Of a DNA stretch of 10,884 bases, positions 1-5,775 are shown piece by piece; position 1 is the first letter of the stretch; each line of letters starts with the position of its first letter. The position numbers were made by a program, and so were the translations under genes. The stretch covers positions 1 through 10,884 of the forward strand of contig CACXYG010000029.1 in the NCBI GenBank assembly GCA_902771745.1. Direction: 5' to 3'. The notes beneath the pieces are model-generated. The model worked only from the letters and a program-made list of their open reading frames with translations, did not search any database and was not told the DNA's origin. This DNA comes from an uncultured Erysipelotrichaceae bacterium. Its GTDB lineage: Bacteria > Bacillota_I > Bacilli_A > RFN20 > CAG-288.

Positions 1-159
1 GCACATGATCGTGTCGATGATGGAATAGGCATAGTTGAAGAGAGAATAGAAGAAGAGCGGTAAGGCAATGATAAATACTACTTTCCAGAGGTTACCATGC
101 AGGATGAAGTCTCGACGCTTCAATTCCTTTGCACTAATGGCACCAGTGGATTGACTCAT
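1..159 (-). CDS. MATE-family efflux transporter, N-terminal fragment
   Basis: Only the first 53 residues are in the window; the gene continues past base 1. After a basic, hydrophilic start (about residues 1-25) comes the pattern GNLWKVVFIIALPLFFYSLFN followed by YSIIDTIM. This is the usual first transmembrane helix of MATE (multi-antimicrobial extrusion) proteins, which export drugs or metabolites across the cytoplasmic membrane using Na+ or H+ gradients. The ATG overlaps the TGA stop of the upstream ABC ATPase gene as ATGA, and no strong Shine-Dalgarno precedes it, so translation is probably coupled to that gene. Its place at the end of a sugar catabolic operon is unusual for a drug exporter; it might export a sugar acid or by-product, but that is inference. 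Family assignment is fairly firm from this short stretch; the substrate is unknown. Confidence 0.75.
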   Translation of the reverse strand, partial: MSQSTGAISAKELKRRDFILHGNLWKVVFIIALPLFFYSLFNYAYSIIDTIMC

Positions 160-1259
160 AACTCAATGGCGTCACCAGAGTTGGTATCGAAGAAGTGGAA
201 GTCCGTTTTCTTGACGAAATAGGTCATTTCACTACCGATGACAATCTGGATTTCTGGTTTGGCTTTGATGATGGTCTTCTCTTCACCGACATTGAGATAG
301 ACGTTCTGTAAATCACCAAGCATTTCATAGACTTCGACAGTACCCTTCATTTCCAGGTACTCGCTCTTATCGCCCTTTAAGTCTTCTTCACCGATGACGG
401 CGGTTTCTGGACGATAACCTAAGGTGATGGCTTTGCCATTGATCTTAGCGAGCTGTTCTTCAGAGAACTTGGATAAGTCGATGTGGTAGAAACCATCATT
501 GGAGATGTAGGTACCATTTTCGACCTTACCGACGATGAAGTTCATCGGCGGGTCGCCAATGAAGCCAGCGACGAATAAGTTCTTTGGATGGAAGTAGAGT
601 TCTTCTGGAGAACCGACCTGTTTGATGACACCGACGTCCATACAGACGATACGGCTAGCCATGGTCATAGCTTCGATCTGGTCGTGGGTGACATAGACGG
701 TAGTAGCGCCGACTTCTCTGTGAATTCTGGCTAATTCAGAACGCATGGAGACACGCTGTCTGGCATCAAGGTTGGATAATGGTTCATCCATCAAGAAGAT
801 CTTGGCGTTACGGATAATGGCTCTACCCAAAGCGACTCTCTGACGCTGACCGCCGGAAAGAGCTCTTGGTAAACGATCCAGATATGGAGTGAGGCCTAAG
901 ATCTTAGCTGTGTTTTTAACACGTTTATCGATGACATCTTCATCAAAGCCGGCTAAATCCAAAGCGAAAGCCATGTTCTCATAAACAGTAAGCGTTGGAT
1001 AAAGAGCATAACTCTGGAAAACCATAGCGATACCTCTATCCTTTGGTGGGAGATTGTTGACTCTCTTACCATTGATGATGAAGTCACCATGTGTGATTTC
1101 TTCCAAACCGGCAATCATACGTAATGTTGTGGACTTACCGCAACCGGAAGGACCGACAAGGACGATAAATTCCTTATCTTCAATAGTTAAGTTGAAGTCG
1201 GAGATGGCCTGATAACCGTTTGGATAAACCTTATAAATGTTTTTCAGTTCAAGTGGCAT
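156..1259 (-). CDS. Carbohydrate ABC importer ATP-binding protein (UgpC/MsmX type)
   Basis: This 367-residue ATPase would power a CUT1-type sugar importer at the inner face of the membrane. Visible motifs are Walker A GPSGCGKST at 36-44, Q-loop FQSYALYP at 81-88, signature LSGGQ at 134-138, Walker B FLMDEP at 155-160, D-loop SNLD at 162-165 and the switch histidine in VTHDQ at 191-194. The region after about residue 235 matches the TOBE/regulatory extension of MalK, UgpC and MsmK/MsmX proteins, and the total length is normal. No permease or solute-binding protein gene is adjacent. It may therefore be a shared ATPase, as MsmX is in Bacillus, or its partners lie outside the window. A good Shine-Dalgarno (AAAGGAGG, minus strand, 1269-1276) overlaps the stop of the preceding esterase gene, and the intergenic gap is 15 bases. 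The ATPase family is certain; the transported sugar is inferred from context to be a uronate oligosaccharide. Confidence 0.95.
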   Translation of the reverse strand: MPLELKNIYKVYPNGYQAISDFNLTIEDKEFIVLVGPSGCGKSTTLRMIAGLEEITHGDFIINGKRVNNLPPKDRGIAMVFQSYALYPTLTVYENMAFALDLAGFDEDVIDKRVKNTAKILGLTPYLDRLPRALSGGQRQRVALGRAIIRNAKIFLMDEPLSNLDARQRVSMRSELARIHREVGATTVYVTHDQIEAMTMASRIVCMDVGVIKQVGSPEELYFHPKNLFVAGFIGDPPMNFIVGKVENGTYISNDGFYHIDLSKFSEEQLAKINGKAITLGYRPETAVIGEEDLKGDKSEYLEMKGTVEVYEMLGDLQNVYLNVGEEKTIIKAKPEIQIVIGSEMTYFVKKTDFHFFDTNSGDAIEL

Positions 1260-1274
1260 TTCTTTAAGCCTCCT

Positions 1275-1949
1275 TTATTTAAATAGTTCGGTGAGATAAG
1301 CGATTTTCTTCATCTCTGGAACAACCAGAGAACAGATCCATGTCGCACCGTTTCTGCATAAGTGTGTCGTATCGGAACTGCCCTTAGGATAATTTTCATA
1401 TTCCCCTGGGCGGAAGATCATATAGTGAGCTTGATTTTCTTCTAATGTATGTTTGCTTAAGTCATCGTAAGTGATTTTTTCCAAATCGATGAAGTCATCA
1501 CCTAACTGTTTGGCGATTTCTCGCATCGCTTTTGGATAATCACCATGCGTATGCTTAAGGATGTTGTTCTCGTCATATTTTAGACGAGTGATTGAGGAGA
1601 TGAAGACGGTTCTGACACCTTTCTTCTTCATTTCATTTTCCATATAGACGAGATTTCTCTGATATGTGTCAAAGGCTGTGGTGTAGCGCTTTGGATCTTC
1701 GATTTTCTCATCGTTATGACCAAAGGAGATGAAGCAAACATCTCCGGGTAATGCAATTGAGAGGGCTTCAGCAAATCGTCCCTCATCAAGGAATGATTTT
1801 GTGCTTCTACCATTTAATGCAAAATCTTCAACATTGACTCTGTACTTATTGCTTAGGAAGTTGGGAATCACCTGTGGCCAACCGGTTTGAGGATAGGTAT
1901 CCTGACCGTTTGGCTGCATGAGGGAATCACCTAGGAAAATCAGGTTCAT
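1275..1949 (-). CDS. SGNH/GDSL hydrolase, rhamnogalacturonan acetylesterase-like
   Basis: This 224-residue esterase probably removes O-acetyl groups from sugars. The four SGNH blocks are visible: GDSL at 7-10 with nucleophile Ser9, block II Gly47 in NGRSTKSF (46-53), block III GHND at 77-80 with Asn79, and block V DTTH with Asp193 and His196. The block II pattern NGRSxxSFxxEGR is typical of the rhamnogalacturonan acetylesterase group (carbohydrate esterase family 12; compare YesT/RhgT of Bacillus). There is no signal peptide, so it should act in the cytosol on imported, acetylated oligosaccharides. Its start overlaps the KdgK stop as ATGA, and a strong GGAGGAAA lies at 1957-1964, inside the upstream gene. 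The neighbouring kinase and reductase support a role in pectin-like or other uronate glycan use. The hydrolase fold and catalytic residues are clear; the exact substrate is inferred. Confidence 0.88.
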   Translation of the reverse strand: MNLIFLGDSLMQPNGQDTYPQTGWPQVIPNFLSNKYRVNVEDFALNGRSTKSFLDEGRFAEALSIALPGDVCFISFGHNDEKIEDPKRYTTAFDTYQRNLVYMENEMKKKGVRTVFISSITRLKYDENNILKHTHGDYPKAMREIAKQLGDDFIDLEKITYDDLSKHTLEENQAHYMIFRPGEYENYPKGSSDTTHLCRNGATWICSLVVPEMKKIAYLTELFK

Positions 1950-2953
1950 CGTTGCATTTCCTCCAATCCAGATGTTTCTAAGAAGCGATCAAGTTGATGT
2001 TCACTGAATCTGGCACAGTCACCGAGAATCGTCTGTTCCATGACGCAGTTGGCAATACCATAACGGAGAGCAGAGACCAAATCGGTTTCATCTTTGAGTA
2101 AGCCGTGAAGGTAACCAGCGACGAAGGCGTCACCTGCACCGATACGGTCGAAGATTTCAAATTTGTATTCTTTACCGATGACTTTCTTGTCCTTGGTATA
2201 AGCGAAAGCTTGCAACTTCTGTTCACGAGAGGAGATAACCGTTCTCTTTCTGGTGAAGATGTATTCAAAGCCAAGTTCACGACAGGCATCTTCGAATAAC
2301 TTATCCTGATCCGTCTCGTTTGGGTGGAAACCAAGAAGCGTCTGGATATCCCAAGCCGAAGCGGAAACGATATCGGCATATTTAACAATTTCCGGATAGA
2401 CTTGTTTGGCATCTTCTAACTTCATCAATTTGGTTCTGTAGTTGAAGTCGAAACTGACTTTCAAGCCTAAGGCTTTCGCTTGCTTCATGGCTTCAATGGC
2501 AGTGGTTCTCGCCTTTTCCGAGATGGATAAGGTGATACCAGAGACGTGGAAGATATTTCCGTCTTTCAGGATTTCCTTGAAGTCGAAGTCAGTCGGTCTC
2601 ATCTGAGCTGCAGAAGACCATTTTCTGTTGTAGATAACAACACTTGGTCTTGCACCTTCACCTTCTTCAACAATACTGGTGCCTAATGGATGTTCACCTC
2701 TGGATTGGATGAAGGAGACATCGACATCTTGCGTCTTGAGATAATCAATCGCACCAAGACCTAACTCATCGCTAGAGACTCTGGTGACATATCTACCTTT
2801 ATGACCAAGATGACATAAAGAGATGATGACATTAGCTTCACTACCACCATAGTTGGCAACATAGTTTCTGGCTTCTCGGATCAAAGTACCTCTTTCCGCA
2901 GTGAAACGGATAAGGAATTCACCAAGGCCAACAACAGTTTTATTTTGATCCAT
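1946..2953 (-). CDS. kdgK: 2-dehydro-3-deoxygluconokinase (PfkB family)
   Basis: This 335-residue PfkB-family kinase most likely phosphorylates 2-keto-3-deoxygluconate (KDG) to KDPG in the cytosol, the last step before aldol cleavage to pyruvate and glyceraldehyde 3-phosphate. Visible features are the N-terminal substrate-binding strand VVGLGEFLIRF, the PfkB signature GGSEANVIISLCHLGHKG, the KDG-kinase-like stretches RPSVVIYNRKWSS and SFDFNYRTKLM, and the C-terminal ATP/anion-hole motif GAGDAF with catalytic Asp275. I start at the ATG at 2953 because AGAGGAGAAG sits 7-8 bases upstream of it; a longer in-frame start at 2998 adds 15 residues lying inside the deacetylase gene and has no family match. 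The chosen start overlaps the deacetylase stop by 14 bases. The upstream SDR of the DhuD/gluconate-dehydrogenase type would supply KDG, which strengthens the call. Other PfkB sugar kinases are possible but less likely. Confidence 0.88.
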   Translation of the reverse strand: MDQNKTVVGLGEFLIRFTAERGTLIREARNYVANYGGSEANVIISLCHLGHKGRYVTRVSSDELGLGAIDYLKTQDVDVSFIQSRGEHPLGTSIVEEGEGARPSVVIYNRKWSSAAQMRPTDFDFKEILKDGNIFHVSGITLSISEKARTTAIEAMKQAKALGLKVSFDFNYRTKLMKLEDAKQVYPEIVKYADIVSASAWDIQTLLGFHPNETDQDKLFEDACRELGFEYIFTRKRTVISSREQKLQAFAYTKDKKVIGKEYKFEIFDRIGAGDAFVAGYLHGLLKDETDLVSALRYGIANCVMEQTILGDCARFSEHQLDRFLETSGLEEMQR

Positions 2954-3776
2954 ATGGTACTTCTCCTCTGGCAGGAACAAGGATGTTCTTACCATCAACT
3001 TTTAGATAGACATCCAAGTCGCTAGGATTATGGAAGGCTTCAAAACGATGATAAACCCTTGCAGCAGCATGGACATATTCATAGACTTCATGATTTGTCA
3101 TATTGCAGACATCATCATGTTCAGATAAGTCTTTACAGATGTCATCCATCAAGGCGAAGTTATGATCGATAGCAAACTCATAAGCATGTCCCCAGATGTA
3201 GAGAAGAGCAAGCTCCTGTTTGGATTGATAGAACTTATTGATGTATTCCCAGATTTGAGGATCGCGATGATGAATGGTTGGATTCCATAAGAGCCAATCA
3301 TAAGGAAGGGTGAAGTCATAACTCGACCTGACGGTACGGTCATATTCCACATCCTGTTCTTTTTGTACTCTCATGGTATCCGCATTGTAGCTGCCATACG
3401 GATAGGCAGCGCCATAGACTTTACGACCAAACACTTTTTCAAGTGCTTCTTTACCTCTTTTATATTCCTCAAACTGCTCTTCATAAGAAATATCTTCTAA
3501 ATGTGGATGGTTATAGGTGTGATTGGCAATCTCATGATTCTGATATAAGGAGACATAGTCTTCTAAAATCAGATGACCGCAATCAATTTCCTTGCCATCT
3601 TTATCCAGTCTGATTTTTGGATCGCCTGAGTGACCATAATTCAGATTGAACGTACCCTTCATGTGATACTTATTAAAGATTTCGATGAGTTTCTGGTCTT
3701 CAATAACGCCATCATCATAAGAGAAGGTGACGCATTTAGATTTGAAGCCAGGATATAAAAGAGTGAAATTTAACAT
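2940..3776 (-). CDS. NodB-like polysaccharide deacetylase family protein
   Basis: This 278-residue protein belongs to carbohydrate esterase family 4 / NodB homology proteins, metal-dependent de-N- or de-O-acetylases. Motif 1 appears as TFSYDDG at 17-23 (Asp21, Asp22), motif 2 as the metal-binding HTYNH at 86-90 (His86, His90), and motif 3 as AYPYG at 124-128, replacing the usual RPPYG. A later WGHAYEF stretch fits the position of the C-terminal catalytic His motif. There is no signal peptide or membrane anchor, unlike peptidoglycan and chitin deacetylases, so a cytosolic substrate such as an imported acetylated oligosaccharide is likely. No Shine-Dalgarno is evident before the ATG; the start lies 9 bases after the lipoprotein stop, so re-initiation by terminating ribosomes may be needed. 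The gene ends inside kdgK. Fold assignment is strong; the true reaction is unknown, since some family members are not deacetylases. Confidence 0.85.
   Translation of the reverse strand: MLNFTLLYPGFKSKCVTFSYDDGVIEDQKLIEIFNKYHMKGTFNLNYGHSGDPKIRLDKDGKEIDCGHLILEDYVSLYQNHEIANHTYNHPHLEDISYEEQFEEYKRGKEALEKVFGRKVYGAAYPYGSYNADTMRVQKEQDVEYDRTVRSSYDFTLPYDWLLWNPTIHHRDPQIWEYINKFYQSKQELALLYIWGHAYEFAIDHNFALMDDICKDLSEHDDVCNMTNHEVYEYVHAAARVYHRFEAFHNPSDLDVYLKVDGKNILVPARGEVPYGSK
2960..2969 (-). promoter_or_regulatory. Shine-Dalgarno that fixes the kdgK start
   Basis: On the minus strand the site reads AGAGGAGAAG. Its AGGAGA core ends 8 bases before the ATG at 2953. It lies inside the last codons of the deacetylase gene and favours the 335-residue kinase over a 350-residue version starting at 2998. 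Confidence 0.8.
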
Positions 3777-3785
3777 AGTGTGATA

Positions 3786-4742
3786 TTAAGCGATAGACTG
3801 ATATTCGACAGAAGCAAAGGCCTGATTGAAACCATATAAATAGGATTCAAGAGACATCTGTTTGATGTCGACAGCATTACAGCCAGTGATGGTTTCCCAA
3901 CTGTTGGCTTCCGCAGCGGCAATAGCAGCATCATCTTCAGCAGCAGTATTGGCTAAAGTTGGATTATACTGCCAGACACCATCATCATTGACCTTAATGG
4001 TGCTGTGATTATCAAAGTTGGATTCAGCGACTCTATCCTTATAATTCAAAGCTTTGCCAGTCAAGTAAGTGCATAAGGCGTTAGCAGAACTTGTCCAGCT
4101 GGCGCAAGCGGTGTTTTCCGTCTTTTTCTTCTTGCCATCTGGGAACGATGGAGCAATGCCAGAATCAGTTAAGACAAGATTCTCTTTATTCTCTTTATTC
4201 TCTTTATCCTTAGAAGTGTTCTTTAAAATCTTGATGCGATCATTCATGACATCGTCAAAATAAGTGTTGGCAAACGTACCTAACTTATACTGACCAGAGT
4301 CAGAAACAGAAAGATAACGAATCAAGTCACTGGCGGCATCCTCGCTAGAAGCACCGATGGCAGAATAGACAACATATTCATTTAAATATTTGTAAGTTTC
4401 AGAATCGACATCAGCTTTCCAGTTCATACCATTGACATAGATGTACTTGGCAAAATAGATCTGGTCACCGTTGAAATCCTTAGTGGAAACAGAGTCGATC
4501 GTTTCGGCCTGTTCAGCGGTAATTCTTGCCCAGACGTTAGGGGAATAAGTTTCTTCAAGGGATGCGCCGGTGATTTTACCGTTGTTGACGGTGACATCAG
4601 CTTTGTAGATCATGATGCCATAGTTGGAAGCGACTTTATCGACACCATAAGCGACAGCTTCGATTGTTTTTGCACAGCCAGCCATACTTAAGGCAGAACC
4701 GATAAGTGCTAATGAAGACATGAACTTCGTGATTTTTTTCAT
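3786..4742 (-). CDS. Predicted lipoprotein of unknown function
   Basis: I do not recognise this 318-residue protein with certainty. It begins with a lipoprotein signal peptide (KK-rich start, hydrophobic stretch 8-21, lipobox SMAGC with Cys23), so it should be anchored to the outer face of the membrane. I chose the ATG at 4742 because the signal peptide starts there; an upstream in-frame ATG at 4778 would put 12 odd residues before it. AAAGG lies about 12-13 bases upstream, a long spacing. Residues about 46-62 (YKADVTVNNGKITGASL) resemble the strand pattern of FMN-binding lipoprotein domains, and ETIDSVST at 80-87 looks like a decayed version of the flavin-attachment motif, without its Gly-Ala. 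A charged KEN-KEN-KEN spacer at 180-188 separates two parts, the second rich in Ala, Asp and Asn. It is not an obvious sugar-binding protein of the CUT1 family. It may be a sugar- or electron-related surface protein; function open. Confidence 0.8.
   Translation of the reverse strand: MKKITKFMSSLALIGSALSMAGCAKTIEAVAYGVDKVASNYGIMIYKADVTVNNGKITGASLEETYSPNVWARITAEQAETIDSVSTKDFNGDQIYFAKYIYVNGMNWKADVDSETYKYLNEYVVYSAIGASSEDAASDLIRYLSVSDSGQYKLGTFANTYFDDVMNDRIKILKNTSKDKENKENKENLVLTDSGIAPSFPDGKKKKTENTACASWTSSANALCTYLTGKALNYKDRVAESNFDNHSTIKVNDDGVWQYNPTLANTAAEDDAAIAAAEANSWETITGCNAVDIKQMSLESYLYGFNQAFASVEYQSIA
4181..4207 (-). repeat. Three perfect 9-bp tandem repeats inside the lipoprotein gene
   Basis: The plus-strand unit TCTCTTTAT occurs three times without mismatch. 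On the coding (minus) strand it encodes the KEN-KEN-KEN linker. Nine-base units preserve frame, so copy number could change without breaking the gene, altering linker length only. Confidence 0.9.
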
Positions 4743-4761
4743 TTTGTGAAGTATCCTTTCT

Positions 4762-4781
4762 CCCTTTGCGCTAGGCAAGGG
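4762..4781 (-). other. Intercistronic hairpin before the lipoprotein gene
   Basis: The 68-base gap between the SDR and lipoprotein genes contains CCCTT-T-GC / GCAAGGG arms around a 5-base loop, with one bulged base. No T-run follows on the minus strand, so it is not a normal terminator. It sits just upstream of the AGAAAGGA ribosome-binding region and could affect mRNA processing, stability or translation of the lipoprotein. Confidence 0.45.
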
Positions 4782-4810
4782 AATGAAATTCTTTAATTAG
4801 GAATTGTTTA

Positions 4811-5611
4811 TTACTTAGGCTGTTTGCCGATGTAGGCTAAGATACCACCATCAACATATAAGATGTGACCATTGACGAAGTTAGAGGCATCAGAAGCAAG
4901 GAAGACAGCGGGACCCTGAAGATCTTCAGGAGTACCCCATCTGTTGGCTGGAGTCTTGGCTCTGATGAAGGCATCGAATGGATGCATAGAACCATCTGGC
5001 TGTTTTTCTCTGAGTGGGGCAGTCTGTGGAGTAGCGATGTAACCAGGACCGATGCCATTGCACTGAATGTTGGCTTCACCATATTCAGAGCAGATATTTC
5101 TGGTGAGCATCTTTAAGCCACCCTTAGCAGCAGCATAAGCAGAGACCGTTTCTCTACCGAGTTCAGACATCATGGAGCAGATGTTGATGATCTTACCATG
5201 ACCCTGTTTGACCATGTGAGGAATGACAGCCTTAGAGCAGATGAATGGAGCGACCAAGTCGACATCGATAACCTGTCTATATTCTTCAGCCTTCATTTCG
5301 GTCATTGGAATACGCTTGATGATACCAGCGTTGTTAACCAAGATATCAAGATGGCCATATTCTTTGATGACTTCATCAACAAGAGCGACGACCTGTTCTT
5401 CCTTGGTGACATCGCAGACAAAGCCCTTAGCATCGATGCCGATCTTCTTATAGGATTCGACACCCATCTTCATCTTGTCTTCGTTTAAATCATTGAAAAC
5501 GATCTTGGCGCCCATCTGAGCGTAAGCAGAAGCAATCGCAAAACCGATGCCATAAGAACCACCGGTGATCCAAGCGACCTTACCATCTAAACGGAATGCA
5601 TTAGTATTCAT
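4811..5611 (-). CDS. SDR-family reductase, gluconate 5-dehydrogenase / DhuD-like
   Basis: This 266-residue classical short-chain dehydrogenase has the cofactor motif TGGSYGIG at 16-23, NNAG at 93-96, catalytic Ser146 in ICSMMSELGR, and YxxxK with Tyr159 and Lys163. Asp41 at the end of the second strand suggests NAD(H) preference. The stretch ELGRETVSAYAAAKGG, the GPGYIATPQTAPLR stretch and the C-terminus VDGGILAYIGKQP are very like streptococcal gluconate 5-dehydrogenase. Related streptococcal proteins encoded beside kdgK and kdgA, known as DhuD, reduce 3-deoxy-D-glycero-2,5-hexodiulosonate to 2-keto-3-deoxygluconate. With kdgK downstream, that reaction is the better guess here; 5-keto-gluconate reduction is the alternative. 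It is the first gene of the operon, with Shine-Dalgarno AAGGAGA at 5623-5629 and a promoter just upstream. Family and cofactor motifs are certain; the exact substrate is moderately supported. Confidence 0.93.
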   Translation of the reverse strand: MNTNAFRLDGKVAWITGGSYGIGFAIASAYAQMGAKIVFNDLNEDKMKMGVESYKKIGIDAKGFVCDVTKEEQVVALVDEVIKEYGHLDILVNNAGIIKRIPMTEMKAEEYRQVIDVDLVAPFICSKAVIPHMVKQGHGKIINICSMMSELGRETVSAYAAAKGGLKMLTRNICSEYGEANIQCNGIGPGYIATPQTAPLREKQPDGSMHPFDAFIRAKTPANRWGTPEDLQGPAVFLASDASNFVNGHILYVDGGILAYIGKQPK

Positions 5612-5643
5612 AATAAAAAAAATCTCCTTATTTATCTAATAGA

Positions 5644-5672
5644 ATTATACAAGCATCAGAATGAAGCAAAAA
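5644..5672 (-). promoter_or_regulatory. Promoter of the uronate operon
   Basis: On the minus strand a perfect TATAAT -10 box lies at 5644-5649. A poor -35 (TTTTTG, 5667-5672) sits 17 bases upstream. The weak -35 suggests help from an activator or release from a repressor. The inverted repeat GCaTCAgaaTGAaGC (5653-5667) fills most of the spacer, and a second imperfect repeat with AGCC / GGCT arms (5672-5690) borders the -35; both are candidate operators. Confidence 0.7.
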
Positions 5673-5711
5673 GCCATTTAAGGTAAGGCTGTGCTCAGAG
5701 AACAAAAAAAT

Positions 5712-5727
5712 TTGATAGCGCAACCAA
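5712..5727. promoter_or_regulatory. cre-like / LacI-type operator upstream of the uronate operon
   Basis: The 16-base site TTGATAGCGCAACCAA pairs at 6 of 8 symmetric positions around a central CG. Its first 15 bases fit the CcpA cre consensus (WTGNAANCGNWNNCW) with one mismatch. It lies about 40 bases upstream of the -35, next to the terminator of the preceding gene. It could bind CcpA or a local LacI-family regulator. Confidence 0.5.
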
Positions 5728-5755
5728 AAAGACCCCTTTACATAGTAAAGAGGCC
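5726..5755 (-). terminator. Rho-independent terminator of the RCK_C membrane-protein gene
   Basis: On the minus strand an 11-base-pair stem (GGCCTCTTTAC / GTAAAGGGGTC, two G-U pairs) with a 3-base loop is followed by TTTTT. It lies about 20 bases after the stop codon and separates that gene from the uronate operon promoter. Confidence 0.88.
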
Positions 5756-5775
5756 AAAATTTTCTTTTCAGTTTC

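Noticed and set aside
1978..2412. Open frame overlapping kdgK on the same strand, 144 codons
   Set aside because: It lies within kdgK in another frame, has no domain pattern, and kdgK itself is a clear family member.
2951..2998. Longer 350-residue start for kdgK
   Set aside because: The extra 15 residues lie within the deacetylase frame, lack family similarity, and the ATG at 2953 has a well-placed Shine-Dalgarno.
3786..4742. Call as the solute-binding protein for the importer ATPase
   Set aside because: It is shorter than usual CUT1 binding proteins and lacks their visible sequence patterns.
4743..4778. Upstream start for the lipoprotein at 4778
   Set aside because: It would place 12 hydrophilic residues before a normal lipoprotein signal peptide, and its codons cover the hairpin and ribosome-binding region.
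4865..5488. Plus-strand open frames opposite the SDR gene
   Set aside because: They are antisense shadows of a well-conserved enzyme, with low-complexity translations and no ribosome-binding sites.
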